Shown here: in pieces, positions 46,401 to 57,595 of the stretch | Numbering within the stretch: position 1 is the stretch's first letter | Layout of the letters: every line of letters starts with the position of its first letter | Origin: Trifolium pratense | Lineage: Eukaryota > Streptophyta > Magnoliopsida > Fabales > Fabaceae | Assembly: GCF_020283565.1 (NCBI RefSeq) | Contig: NC_060059.1 | Coordinates: 35,394,338-35,458,337, forward strand | Direction: 5' to 3' | Length of the DNA stretch: 64,000 nt | Notes under the pieces: model-generated | Seen by the model: only the letters and a program-made list of their open reading frames with translations | The model's database searches: none | What the model was told of the DNA's origin: nothing | Program-made: the position numbers and the translations under genes

Positions 46401-47756
46401 CAATGCAGTGCAATGCGGTTGTAGAGACTACTGCATGAACAATATTACGGCCGCATTTGCTGATGTGGACCGAAATTTGAAACAATGCTGGGAAACTCTT
46501 CCTTATAACTCTTTCAATCTCCCTTAACTTACCAACCGGGCTACCTCGTGACCATGATGAATTCATATCTGAATGTACACATGCAGCACATGGAACTTAT
46601 ATCTAATATGTCAGAACAATGTGTGTATGCTTCCTCTGTGATAATTGTTTATAAAGGGAAAATATTAGACATAGATAAAATTGTTGTATATATGTTGGTA
46701 CTTAATTAAGTTTGACTTCAATTGATATTGCTTCTCAGGCTGCTCTTCCACAAGGGATAGTGCCATTTGTATTTGCAAGAGAATATGGGCTGCATCCTGA
46801 TATTTTAAGCACAGGGTAAGTTAATTTCTAAAATTTATAATTGAAATGAAAGTTTTACTAAATTACATTTAATATATAATACTGTGCCAAAGAAATATAA
46901 ATTAGGATGCTTCATAACATAACTTATCAGTGTTCGGTTATAATCCGGAGGGAAGTATCGAGAGTAACAACGGACATGAGAAGCACCATCAAGAGACATT
47001 GACACTATATCTTAATTCAAAATTTTAATTGAGCATATAAGTCACATTTCTTATCGTCATAATTAGCTTATTCCTAGTTATTGTGATACTAATCTACTTA
47101 TTATGAACCCCACTTAATAAGTTGATCAATTATTATGCATCCCTAGCTTGGATACTTGTAATCTATCAAACCGATTATTAATTGTATATAACAACCAGAC
47201 ATTTATAATTTGGACAAGCATAATAATTATGCATATAATGATGTTTCAAAATGGCCACTAATTTGCCTTTTCACTGCAATCTTCTAGCAAAATTGTACCC
47301 TCATTTACCAGTTATTTGCAAGTAATCATTATTAGCATACACTAGTTTTCTATGCTAAAAACATTGTTCTAATTAACCAAACGAATCGTTTGGGAGAACC
47401 TGAGTTTGATTTTTAATAGAAACAATTCTTGGCCAGACTTTATTTACCTCGTAGCCGAACTCTGAATTATCGGGACCCCTTCCCCTGAGAACTAGAAAGT
47501 TAGTATAAAAAAAAGTACTAATAGATGCATTTTTGCAAGGCTGACTACATCACATAGAGGCTACATTTATGGTGATTCATAAATTAAGCTAAGCTAATGG
47601 TACTATATATTGATTAAGCATATTTAATTTCCTTGTAGATGATCCATATATAAATAGATTAAAAAAAGTGCTCTTCTTTTGGTTTGCAGGGTTATCTTTG
47701 GCATGTTAGTTTCCTTGCCAATAACTCTCATTTACTACATATTTCTTGGCTTGTGA
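39671..47756 (+). CDS. PIN6: PIN auxin efflux carrier, PIN6 type
   Basis: Auxin carrier of the PIN family; PIN6 in Arabidopsis acts at both the ER and plasma membrane. Seven exons: 39671-40101, 41196-41764, 44361-44568, 45020-45105, 45790-45947, 46739-46815 and 47690-47756, all GT-AG, giving 531 residues. Five membrane segments open the protein ([21 protein letters not shown], then [12 protein letters not shown]) and five close it ([32 protein letters not shown], ending YYIFLGL). The loop (about 155-380) is shorter than in PIN1-like proteins and has PIN6-type wording: [42 protein letters not shown]. Introns 1 and 2 are long, with a microsatellite and spacer. A copia LTR faces the gene from 0.9 kb upstream. 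Confidence 0.93.
40410..40474. repeat. (AT)n microsatellite in PIN6 intron 1
   Basis: About 65 bases of uninterrupted AT dinucleotides, at some distance from both splice sites. Likely length-polymorphic. Confidence 0.9.
41765..44360 (+). other. PIN6 intron 2, 2.6 kb
   Basis: Starts GTACGT and ends ATATGATAG. AT-rich, with a T24 run at about 42421-42444. A frame at 43082-43339 has a cysteine-rich look but no relative I know and no splice logic to join it. I see no element with clear ends. Confidence 0.7.
46047..46490. mobile_element. hAT-like MITE in PIN6 intron 5
   Basis: The left part GGTTTTAAATTGCGGATACGG and the right part, read inverted (CATTGTTTCAAATTTCGGTCC), match loosely, and both contain repeated TTGCGG/GCGGTTG words (GATTGCGGTCATTGCAG, ACGCGCATTGCGG; CAATGCGGTTGTAG). 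This is the style of a widespread plant hAT MITE. A shorter relative lies at 59168-59260. Confidence 0.55.
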
Positions 47757-48159
47757 AGACTAGGAAAAAAGTACAACTTGAAAGAAGAATCAATGTATTG
47801 AAAAAAGTAAGTATTATCCAAATTCCAAACTATGATAACATGTAAACTAAACCATGTTGTAATTCATCAAAGTAGATTCTAAATTCCCCATAATTATGTC
47901 ATCACCGACCACCATTATATAAGATGGTTTTTCATTATTATAGACACTACTAGCAAAGAAAATGACTTGTGTCTAAAGGCAACATTTCAAAAGCCAAAAG
48001 GGTTGTAAACTTGTGCATGTAAGACAAGGCTGTGACTAGATGACACAAAAACTGATTAATAAATTTTAAATATATCATTGTTTTTTAGGAAAATGTTGGT
48101 TTTGAAAAATAACAATTTCGCAAAAAGTAGTAAATTAGTATGATTTTCGATTTCATTTT

Positions 48160-48830
48160 TATAATGTTATCTTTCGCAATAATAACAATGTTTATGGCAC
48201 GCTAAGGTGAAGATTTTTTTGTCTTCAATGAGATCATATATTTGAAACAGAGGCCTCATTATTAATTGAAACCTTGAAGTGGGAAATATGAGTAGTATTA
48301 TCAAGAGCAAATAAGTAAGCCGTTGAAACTCATGAGTTGTTGAAGCCAAATTTCGATATTCAGCTTCAGAATATGAACATAGACGAGGAAGAAACAATAC
48401 CAAGTGATGTAACGACAAGAAGGGAATAAATAATAGACCACACTCAGGATAGACCTTAAGGTAACGAAGCACGATGATGATTCATAAAAGGTTTTGATAT
48501 AAACTGACTTTTAGTAGCAAAACTAATGTCTAGGTCGTGGTTAAGCATAAAAGACGTTTAACTAAGCTGCGATAAGTAGCAACATCATCGATGGGAGGAC
48601 AATCATCCGATTTGAGGCGACATGCATAGTCATGAGGGATGTTGACCGGTTTGCAAGTTGTCAAACCAACATAAGAAAGTAACTCGAGGCAGTATTTACG
48701 CGGACATAAGGACAAATCGTAGTACAATGAGCACCTCCAGCCCCAAAAAACGCTTAATCTGGCCAAGATTCTTGATGTGAAAATTATCATCAAAGAGTCT
48801 GAGATCAACCATTCTTGATGTTGTAGTGTT
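48160..48830 (-). pseudogene. Decayed copia reverse transcriptase/RNase H fragment
   Basis: Minus-strand frames give wording typical of copia: RKYCLELLSYVGLTTCKPV, then a DDVATYRSLVKRLLCLTTT block, LRYLKVYPECGLLF, and SEAEYRNLASTTHE with LTYLL. Stops, frame changes and a deletion in the early RNase H part separate these pieces. The wording differs from the composite at 30275-38758, so it is another family and much older. No LTRs seen. Confidence 0.75.
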
Positions 48831-48849
48831 TCAATGCAACTTCTTTGAT

Positions 48850-49379
48850 GTAAAATATCTTTGGAGGTAGAAAATTTCTTGAGAATTAACTCAGGACCAT
48901 TTTACATTTCCTTCTTTTTTAGAGTGGGCTACAGGGCCCAATTTCTACACTTTGTTAGGCTGTTTTCGTTGTTATTCAAGAATTTTTCTCTTCCCAACCC
49001 ATGTTTTTTTTCTAACCCAAAACATACAGGAAAATTCAAAAAACGTTTTTCAAATTTTTCTGCGTGTTTTGAGGTAGAAAAGAACACTAGGAGATGGGGA
49101 GAGAATCTGTCTTTGTTCAAAATGTTGATATTCCCACATGCATACATCATCAGGACCAAAACATGCTGATGACATATCATTATTTGTTTTAAAAAATTCC
49201 ATACATTATAGGCTATTTTAACTATCATAAGTCCCACCTATTTTTCATCCACACAAAAAAGTAATATAACATATTGTTCATTCTTGTAGCACCATATTCA
49301 ATACTTCCCAAAGTCCCTTGTTTTGTATTAAGATAAGTTGTTGTGAAAATCTAAAGTCTCAACTAATAAGAAAAAAAAC
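48850..49379. other. Spacer between copia relic and desaturase
   Basis: No gene. 48960-49080 has CAAGAATTTTTC / GAAAATTCAAAAAAC-type words that pair loosely. This stretch should include the desaturase 3' UTR (minus strand). Confidence 0.4.
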
Positions 49380-51494
49380 TTACAAAATAACCTCATTATT
49401 GAAAATCCAACTAAACTTAACCCCATGTGGTTTCATCTTACGAGCGCGTGCATCAGCACGCTCTTGCAGCCTCCTAATCCTCAGCGCTAGCCCACACACG
49501 AAATCCTGCGCCTTTTTCCCCTCGCTCGTTAGTCCTTCCAGCTTCTCCAATCTCCACCGTTCGATTAAAAACTCCAAGATATCAGCATAATCATTGGCCG
49601 TGTACACTCCGGTACGCTGCGCAACGGCCGCAAAGTGCTCAAATAGCTTAGGGTCTTGTCCATCGTACATAAGGTGTGCTGGCATTGTGATTTTTTTCTC
49701 CATCATATCACCAATGGCTAGCATTGCTCCATTAGGGTCCACTTCTAGAAGCTTCTCCACGATTTTTGAGTATGCATTCTCATGACGCTTTTCATCTGCC
49801 GCAATGGTACCGCATATGCGTGCAAGCACGGGATCACCACCTTCTTTCGCTAAGCGAGCCGTGTTACCATGTGATACAAATGTCGCTCGCTCTTGGAATG
49901 ATGTGTATACAAATCCCAAGTATGGGTTGTTTTCTGTCCCTGGGTCCTGTCCAATGCAAACAAAATACAATGTGACATTATTTTCAACTTAGAATAAATC
50001 CATTTTAGAAATTAAAAAAAAAAAGAAGAAAAAATCTGCAAACCAATTGATCAAATTTATTGTGAAATATATAAAATGTTACTCTTAAAAAAAATTAATA
50101 TATCACCTCATTCATGTAACATAGTGAAAAAGTGAACCTAAAAAATGATAGTTTTTTGTACAAACAGATGATTCTCTATGATCAAATGACTTGTGATCAA
50201 ACAAAAACAGAGGATTCTATTTAGATAGATATGTAAACAACATTTCCCCATCATACATTTATTTTTATATAATATGATGATATGACAATTGATACCAATA
50301 GAAAATGACATTGCAAGAGGACAAAAATCATAAGGATCCAAATTAAATACAACACACAAAGTACGGTAAGAGTAGCTAAGTTGGTAACTACTAAAAGACA
50401 TTATTGAAGAGTGCAATTTTTAAAATAATTTTAAGTCTCAATTTTTTAATTAACTTAGAATACCAATACAATGTGTTTTTTTTTTGACAAGAACCAATGC
50501 AATCTTTTTTAATAATACTTACATTGATGTGTCAAAAAATATAACACTTACATTTATTTAAATATAAATCCACCTAAAATATTCCTACAACTACCAACCA
50601 CTTTAATTAATATATGAATATTTTTATTTTCTTTTATCATTATACTTCATTAGAGTTTAATTTCTAGCACTATCAATATAAAAAGTTTCATACTGTTAGT
50701 AAATTAAAATCAGGCAAACATTTTTAATCATGAAACAATTACGATTAATTTGAGAGGATAAAAAAATCATTATTGCTAGAGTATGTATAATATGAATTAA
50801 ATCTTACCGTAGAAAACAATTTATCTAATCATTTTTTTTAATCATCCTACATTACCTTAAAATGTACAATTAAGGAAAATAGGGAAAAAAATCTCACCAT
50901 GCCAGCACCAATGAGGTACTGAACAGTTTTCTCAATCTTCTCCATATCAACCCGACCAGAAAGATACAAATAACTCCTAAGCAAATCTCCATGTCTATTT
51001 TCTTCAGCAGTCCAAGCCCGTGTCCAAATAGCCCACGGACTTGGACTCGAACCAATCTCATCACCAACACCATCAAGACCATTAATCATACTCTGATATG
51101 TCGGAAGTGCGTCTTCCGTCACCATATCACCAACCAACACAACAAAATACTCATCAGGAAGATCCTTTGTACGATCACGAAGGGCCTTCACCTGATCAGT
51201 AAATTCATCGAATTTCAACGAAGGATCCGGGAGAAAATTCTGTGGCTGCCAGCATTGTTCCACAGGCTTAAGCAATGGTAAAACAGATTCAGATGCCCAA
51301 TTTTCTAATGATTTGAAAATTTCAAGTTTTTCTGGTGGCATTGTGTGTGTTTTGGATAGTTTTAGCGACGGTGGTGGTGTGGCAATGATAGTGGATCTTG
51401 GTGGTGGTAATAGGTGGCGATGTATTCGGTGGTTTTTTGGAATGTTCCATGTTGATGGAAGTGTCTTAATGTAGTGACATGTTTCAATATGCAT
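49380..51494 (-). CDS. SAD: Plastid stearoyl-ACP (acyl-ACP) desaturase
   Basis: Soluble stromal di-iron enzyme that puts the delta-9 double bond into stearoyl-ACP with ferredoxin and oxygen, the first step to oleate. Two exons, 51494-50898 and 49946-49380, with a GT-AG intron of 951 bases; 387 residues, close to the usual 390-400. The first 50 or so residues (His/Pro/Ser/Thr-rich) look like a plastid transit peptide, then [16 protein letters not shown]. Iron-binding motifs are intact: EENRH at 164-168 and DEKRH at 250-254, plus SFQERAT near 218. The usual TEEAL is TEDAL here. The end reads [10 protein letters not shown] instead of the commoner SWIFDREV.L. Substrate choice (18:0 versus 16:0) cannot be read from this. 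Confidence 0.95.
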
Positions 51495-53950
51495 TGTTTT
51501 GGTTTTGATTTTGATACTAGCTTATGATAGTGTATACTATGTTGTATTGTACATATGAAAATAATGATGTTTGTGTGAGATATATTTGTAGGAAATTGGA
51601 ATAATAATTACCCTTGTATTTTTAATAATTTACAGAAATGCCATTTTATTTTTTTATTAATATAATGATTTATTGATATGATTAGATGTGAGAGGGTGGA
51701 AATTTGTAAAATTTTCATGAATTTTGCTTATATGGGTTGGGTGTAATTGGTTGAGAAATTAATGTTAACATAGTTTTTGGAAAATTATTGATAGAAAGAA
51801 AAAAGGGTATAAATGTCATTGACTATATATTATGTGGCATTGGGAAGACCATGTTTTGAGTCATAGTAAAAAAAGGGGGATTTGTAAAACAGGGGGTGCT
51901 GTGGTTTTGGTGGAAAGGAAAGGAAAGAACTATTGGAGAATGATAGTACATGTTATAGTGATTCTGTGGATGTAATTGCCAGCACATTTCTTCAACATTT
52001 AATATTTTTTTTTTTGACAAAACATTTATATTAATATTTATTTTTAGATCTTTTCACTTTTTTTGGTAAAAGATTATTTTACTTTTTATTATTACTGAAT
52101 TTTATTTTTCAGGTATGAATTTCTTTTTTGACTCTCATTTATTATTTCTGTTTTTTGACTCTCATTATTAATATTTTTTTTTGAAAAAAAATATACCGGC
52201 ATTTATCATTTTTTTTTTGTTTTTATTCTTAGTTTTTTCATGTAACCTCGACTTAATTTTTTTAAGGTGAATTTAATAAATCGAAAATAAAAAATGGATT
52301 TAGGATCTTCGTTAGCCTCTATTTTTTGCAGGGAACTTCACCTTTTCCATTTTTCTGACTATATATTTTTGGTGCAATTTTTTTTACTCGCTTTAAATCT
52401 TTTCATAGCTCACAGAGTTATTAAAACTTACGGATAATATATTTTAAAAGTAAAATAATAAAGGTGACAATTAAGACGTTCAAATTATGGTATATATATA
52501 AATATTACTCCTTATGTCATAGGAAAAAAATAAGCATACGTGAATTTCGTTCCTTATGTCATTTTCAACATTTAACAATGTCTTTATTTACTAAAGAGTA
52601 TGTTTTCATTCTTCTTTCTATATAAAAATATAATGTTTGTATTATGTTTGTCTTCTCTTAGTTTCAATTTTGCGTTGATTTTATTAAAAAAACAAAAATT
52701 TGCTTCTAATTTTGTCACACTATAAATCATAAAAATTTATTAATCTTCCCTATAACAACATATTAATCCCTATAAAACATAAAAATAATATTATAAAAAC
52801 TTACATCTGATTCATATTCTATGTAACAAAAGAAACAAATTTATTTTTTTGATGACGAATATTCTTGGACCCTGAGGATAACAAAAGCAATGGCTAGAAG
52901 AAAGAAAAAAGAAGTTCTGATTAGTTTTAGTTATTGGTGCAATTTTAATGTTTGTTAAACTATTTTATAGTTGAAAGTACTTGAAAGCTTTCAAAAATTA
53001 CCATATACATAAATTATCCTTATGTATATGGTTTAGGAGGAGTGCAGATATGATAATAGAGTTCGACCGCGAGGTAACAGTAAAATTTTGACAAATATTA
53101 TTTTTATTGGGAATCGATCTCAATTTATTTCATGAAGAACTCATTAATTACTTGAAAACAATAACTTGTTTTTTTTTTTTTACAAAGAATAATTTACTTG
53201 CTTTAATTGTCTTATTTTAAATGAAACGGCATAATATTGATCATGGAATGTATAAATAGTACTATTCTCAAAGGCTCTCTTAAACATGGTCACAAACAAG
53301 TGCAATATCAAAGGGAATACATCTTCGCTAATTCGACGTATTCAAAAGTTGCTCTTCTTTTTTACCAATGAGTTGATCCAAGTAATAAGGATCTTGGGTC
53401 TATTAAGTAAGTGGTCAATGGTTCAATTTTTAGCCGCTCGTGTGCATGGAAATTAAGTTCAGTTAGCCGCTTATGTGATTTACAGGTTCCCCGATGGAGA
53501 TTAGTCACAAAACTTCATACCTATGGTAACCTCAAAAGTCAAAACTAAATTGGGTTTTGCAATTTCTTTCATATAGACTAATTTAAGTCATATTAAGATT
53601 AAAAAGTTTTTAATAAATAAGGGAAAAATATATTAACTTAAATTATCTCGTTCTAAAGAATGCCTATCCTACCGCATCTTTTTTAAACAATATATTTCAA
53701 TGATGCAACTTTTTAAAATTCAAAATTGTTTCACCAATTATATAATTTGAACATTTTTTATTTAAATTTTATTTTGTTGATTTAATATTTATTTCTTAAC
53801 TTAAAACGGTCAACATTTTATGCTAGAATAACATAACATTTATTTTATTCAAATGAAAGTAGTAATTTTATTTCTCCATAATATAATATGTATCATATCA
53901 TATCATGTCCTTATTCTAAAGTATACAAACATAAAATGTTACAACACATT
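51495..53950. other. Intergenic region between desaturase and peroxiredoxin
   Basis: AT-rich, 2.4 kb, with poly-T runs at about 52008 and 53169. Apart from a SINE-like segment (listed) I see nothing. The left end must carry the desaturase promoter (minus strand), but I find no clear TATA box. Confidence 0.4.
53372..53520 (+). mobile_element. SINE-like segment
   Basis: The words AAGTAAGTGGTCAATGGTTCAATTTTTAG, CCGCTCGTGTGCATGGAAA and CCCCGATGGAGATTAGTC follow in the order of a legume SINE family I recognise (tRNA-like head with a B box GGTTCAATTTT). The A box is degenerate and no duplication was found. Confidence 0.5.
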
Positions 53951-54439
53951 TCAAAGCGCTTTTATGATCTTTTGAGCACTAGAGATGGTGAATTGTGCTC
54001 CACCTTCAACTTTTGCAACCTTCACCTTAAGGTCTTCAACAAGAAGACAAAACCTCTTAGAGCGAATGCCGAGGCCAAACTCCGAGAGATCAATCTCCAA
54101 CCCAAGAGCACGAGCATATGCGGCGGAACCATCAGCAAGAAATTTGACATGGTTATTCTCTGGAAATGTTTTGTTCCATGCATTCATCACAAATGGATCA
54201 TTGACACTGATACATATGATTTCATCAACACCCTTTGCTTGCAATACTTCTGATATCTCAATGAAGCTAGGGACATGGCCAGAGATACAAAAGGGGGTGA
54301 AAGCACCAGGAACACCTAAGATGATGACCTTTTTGTTGGCAGCAAAGGAATGAATTGAAACATATTGAATATTGCTTGAGTCGTCTAGGTAGGCTAAGGT
54401 GCCATTTGGAATCACATTTCCCACTTCAATTGGAGCCAT
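53951..54439 (-). CDS. PRXII: Type II peroxiredoxin (thioredoxin-dependent peroxidase)
   Basis: Reduces hydrogen and alkyl peroxides with a catalytic cysteine; reductants are thioredoxin or glutaredoxin. One uninterrupted frame of 162 residues, the exact size of cytosolic plant PrxII, starting MAPIEVGNVIPNG and ending SSAQKIIKAL, with no targeting extension. Peroxidatic Cys51 lies in PGAFTPFC, which keeps the PxxxTxxC pattern, and resolving Cys76 is in VDEIICISVNDPF. Two oddities: the residue before Cys51 is Phe where the family has Thr, and Ser after it is Ile. Related plant genes usually have introns, so this may be a retrocopy, but no poly(A) or duplication is visible. The frame is clean, which suggests it is functional. 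Confidence 0.9.
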   Translation of the reverse strand: MAPIEVGNVIPNGTLAYLDDSSNIQYVSIHSFAANKKVIILGVPGAFTPFCISGHVPSFIEISEVLQAKGVDEIICISVNDPFVMNAWNKTFPENNHVKFLADGSAAYARALGLEIDLSEFGLGIRSKRFCLLVEDLKVKVAKVEGGAQFTISSAQKIIKAL

Positions 54440-54511
54440 TGAAGGTGTTGATATATATTCACAATTTTCTTCAAAATTGAAGTGATAGTGTTACTTATGA
54501 ATGTAAAACAT

Positions 54512-54562
54512 GTTTATATAGACATATTTTATTTCTAGGAAAAATGTCTCACTGCCACGTGG
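54512..54562 (-). promoter_or_regulatory. TATA box and G-box of the peroxiredoxin gene
   Basis: On the minus strand a G-box GCCACGTGG (core CACGTG 54557-54562) stands about 40 bases upstream of TATATAAA (54512-54519), itself about 75 bases before the ATG. G-boxes bind bZIP and bHLH factors and often confer ABA, light or stress response; that response here is inference. Confidence 0.6.
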
Positions 54563-55469
54563 TTTGTAGTGATGAGTGGTGATCCAATAAAAACATAACA
54601 TGTGTATTATTCTATTAATTATTTAAAAGAAATATTGTCCATTTATGTTTTTTGGTTTATTAATATGTTCCCATTTTAATTTTAATCATTTGAATATTTA
54701 TTTATTTTTTTAAAGATTTTATTCCTATAATTTAAAATTTCTCTTCTTTCTTTTTTTTTTAATATATTTTGGTCAAAGATTTTCATTACTTTAGACGATG
54801 ATGCCACTTTCTCATTTAAGTTAGAGATGATGTGGCATAGTGACCTGGCATAATACTATTTTTTCATGCCACATAACACTAAATTGTCAATTAATCATAG
54901 TCATGTCAATATTATATTAAAATGCATGTTTTAGTTTTATGAAAAACGTCGTAATGTAATATGTGAATTAATATTGATGTTACTCTATTATTTATTAAAA
55001 ATAATAAATAATAGATTTATTTAATATGTGAATTACTCTATTATTTATTAAAAAAAAGTTATTCATTTTTTTTTATCTTATTAATACATTCACATTTTAA
55101 TTTCATATTCTCATTATGTTAATATTGATGTTAATTTGTTCGTCTAAAAAAAATATTGATGTTAATTTAATTTAAATCGAGGATTTTTTTTTTCATTTTT
55201 TTATTACGACTCGTTTTTATTATTCCCATATATCAGCTCCAAATAATCGGGGACATCCTGAACTGGATGGGTATATTTAAATTCAAATTATATTTACTTT
55301 GTCAGAAGGAGATTTAATAAACGAAGGGTTAATTTATAATTAAACCGAAATGAACAAACAAAAACAAATTGAGGTTATTTATTCAATGAAATAAATTTAG
55401 ATGAAATAGGATCCTTGTTTGGAGTCCATGTATATAATATCTCTGGGAATATACACACAACATTTCCCA
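54563..55469. other. AT-rich spacer
   Basis: No gene. 54800-54900 contains repeated GATGCCAC / GTGGCATAG words in loose inverted pairs, perhaps a decayed MITE. Confidence 0.4.
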
Positions 55470-56192
55470 TTAAGACTTGTTCTCATGATGATGTTCACGA
55501 CCAGGAGAAGAGGTAGTTGCCACTTCATTGCTACTAGAAATATTGTCTTCATTTGATTCAACTTTTGATGGTTCAGCATGTAAACCATGATCAACTTCTT
55601 CATTCTTCTTAATTACTTCATCAATATGAACATCATCTTCGACCGTAATCACCACGGTTGGTGGTTTTCCAAAAGGACCAGGAACAATTGTTTCCGTAAC
55701 CTTTTTATGTTCATCGATATGAACAATATCGGTTTCTTGTGTCTTTTTCTTCTTCCTCTTCTGAACACAACAAAATAACGCGAAAGCAAGCATGGAAAGT
55801 AAGGCAAAGCCACCAAATCCGATGATCACAATGACAATGACTGTCGGGTGGTATGGAGTGGGAGAGGGTGGAAATGGTGGTGGTGATGGGAGGACGTGTG
55901 GCGGTCGAGGAGGAGCAATGGGATGATGTGGAGATGGTGGGGGGTGGACATGTGGTGGTGGAGGAGAAAATGGATGAGATGGTGGCAGAGGTGGTGGGGG
56001 GTGGACATGTGGTGGTGGAGGAGAAAATAGATGTGATGGTGGCAGAGCTGGTGGAGGGTGTCCATGTGGCGGCGGAGAAGGAAAGGAATGAGGTGGTGGA
56101 GGGTGGAAAGGTGATGGTGGAGGATAGAAGGGGTGGGAAGGTGGTGGGTTGAGGGGGTGTGGAAAGTAGAAGTTGGGTTGAATTGAGGCCAT
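55470..56192 (-). CDS. Proline-rich single-pass membrane protein, TED6/TED7-like
   Basis: Intronless frame of 240 residues. Residues 1-115 are mostly Pro/His/Ser with repeated FSPPPPHVHPPP modules (the block LPPSHxFSPPPPHVHPPP is present twice in tandem). A membrane segment follows (about 117-142, VIVIVIIGFGGFALLSMLAF), then QKRKKKK as a stop-transfer signal and an acidic cytosolic tail with ETDIVHIDEHKKVTE, IVPGPFGKPP, VEDDVHIDE and GLHAEPSK. Tail wording matches my memory of TRACHEARY ELEMENT DIFFERENTIATION-RELATED 6/7, plasma-membrane proteins that associate with cellulose synthase in xylem secondary walls. It could instead be another proline-rich receptor-like remnant, but there is no kinase domain. 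Confidence 0.8.
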   Translation of the reverse strand: MASIQPNFYFPHPLNPPPSHPFYPPPSPFHPPPPHSFPSPPPHGHPPPALPPSHLFSPPPPHVHPPPPLPPSHPFSPPPPHVHPPPSPHHPIAPPRPPHVLPSPPPFPPSPTPYHPTVIVIVIIGFGGFALLSMLAFALFCCVQKRKKKKTQETDIVHIDEHKKVTETIVPGPFGKPPTVVITVEDDVHIDEVIKKNEEVDHGLHAEPSKVESNEDNISSSNEVATTSSPGREHHHENKS

Positions 56193-56279
56193 CTTGGTTC
56201 TTTAGTACGATTAATGATGTTTCTAAAAGTTGTTTGTTTGGAATATGTTGTGTGGAATTAGTGTACTATTGACTTGATT

Positions 56280-56287
56280 TATTTATA
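56280..56287 (-). promoter_or_regulatory. TATA box of the TED6/7-like gene
   Basis: TATAAATA on the minus strand, 88-95 bases before the ATG, in an AT-rich upstream region. The spacing is typical. Confidence 0.55.
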
Positions 56288-56657
56288 AGCAAAAATATGT
56301 TGGTACTTTCTTGCAAAGTTTCTCAAGGGTTGTTTGTAGTAGAAAACACTTCTCATTGGACTTCCTTAGCTTATTTTACTTGTATTGCTTGTTCTTATTT
56401 TTTAGACTTAGCTTATTTTGCTTTATAATGCTTGCTGATCTGTTTTTTATTATTATTTGAAAATTTGGTAGGATCTTTGCTGTATGTGACGTTGGAAAAC
56501 TGTGTATCTTGGGTATAACAAGTCTGATTTTGATAAAATATTGACATGAAATTTGTTAATATTGACTCCAATAAAACTTGCATAGGCACATACAGTTTTT
56601 ATTTCTTTCACATAGGCACACACATACTATTTGGACACGGAAGAGGGAGTAGTATGT

Positions 56658-57188
56658 CAACCTGCTTTCATCTCTATTCTCACCGCTGGTTCTCTCGAAC
56701 GAGATTCACATAAGAGAAGGAAAAATGAGTCGCGGTGGTGTTGCCGGAGCTAAGGGAAAGAAGAAGGGTGCAACCTTCACCATTGACTGTGCTAAACCAG
56801 TGGAAGACAAGATCATGGACATTGCTTCTCTTGAGAAGTTTCTTCAAGAGAGGATTAAGGTCGGTGGCAAAGCCGGTGCTCTCGGTGATTCCGTCACCGT
56901 TACTAGGGACAAGCCAAGATCACTGTTACCTCTGACAGTAACTTTTCCAAGAGATATTTGAAGTATTTGACAAAGAAATACTTGAAGAAACACAATGTAA
57001 GAAACTGGCTCAGAGTGATTGCTTCAAACAAAGATAGGAGTGTCCCTGAGTTGAGGTACTTCAACATTGCCGAGAACGAGGGAGAGGAAGAAGATTAATT
57101 GTATGATCATTTTATTTACTTTAAAACTCTGTATTGTCCTAGAGATAGCTTTCCTTTTGGCAAGATTGCTTAAAAAAAAAACAGAGAG
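56658..57188 (+). pseudogene. RPL22: Processed retropseudogene of ribosomal protein L22 (eL22)
   Basis: A reverse-transcribed copy of an eL22 mRNA. The ATG at 56725 opens a normal N-terminus ([35 protein letters not shown]), and the natural C-terminus follows in another frame to TAA at 57096-57098 (tail EGEEED). One base is missing at about 56911-56916, shifting the frame. There are no introns, although plant RPL22 genes normally have them. A 3' UTR ends in ten A residues (about 57172-57181). The 16-bp AGAGGGAGTAGTATGT stands before (56642-56657) and after (57189-57204) the copy. Full-length cDNA, tail and duplication are hallmarks of LINE-driven retroposition. The frame shown ends after 78 residues. 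Confidence 0.93.
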
Positions 57189-57204
57189 AGAGGGAGTAGT
57201 ATGT

Positions 57205-57595
57205 TGCCGATACATGTTCAAGGTTGACTCTTCTGCAATTGTTTTTAGCACACTTAAACTTTGCTGTCCAGAAATATATTTTTCTAAAAGTTTAAGTGTA
57301 ATGAAAAAACATGGGTCTTACAAAGAAAAAAGGTCACAATACTAACGCACTATATTCACACTTATGAATATCAAATCTTACAAAACTCATTGATTAGTTA
57401 CAAAACAATAATATAATCAGAAACTGTACTCATAATTGTGCATGTCTATAAGATATAAACCTCTGAAAAACTATAATAATGAGCTGTCCATAAAATTTGC
57501 CCAAATACAATTTAGCAATCATATTTTGCACTAACCAGAGAAATCACATTGTGCAAACATGTGAATATGTGTGTGAAGTATAAAGAGAAGTAAAC
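57205..57595. other. Spacer after the retropseudogene, including the GUX 3' UTR
   Basis: AGCACACTTAAACTTT and AAAAGTTTAAGTGTAATG (about 57248-57303) form a hairpin of uncertain meaning. The right part is likely the 3' UTR of the minus-strand GUX gene. Confidence 0.4.

Noticed and set aside
48861..49237. Two 102-residue frames on opposite strands
   Set aside because: They overlap each other nearly fully, are rich in Phe/Lys/Asn from AT-rich DNA, and have no family resemblance.
56725..56961. A functional 78-residue protein from the RPL22 copy
   Set aside because: The frame is the eL22 N-terminus followed by frameshifted sequence, and the rest of eL22 continues in another frame. It is a pseudogene.
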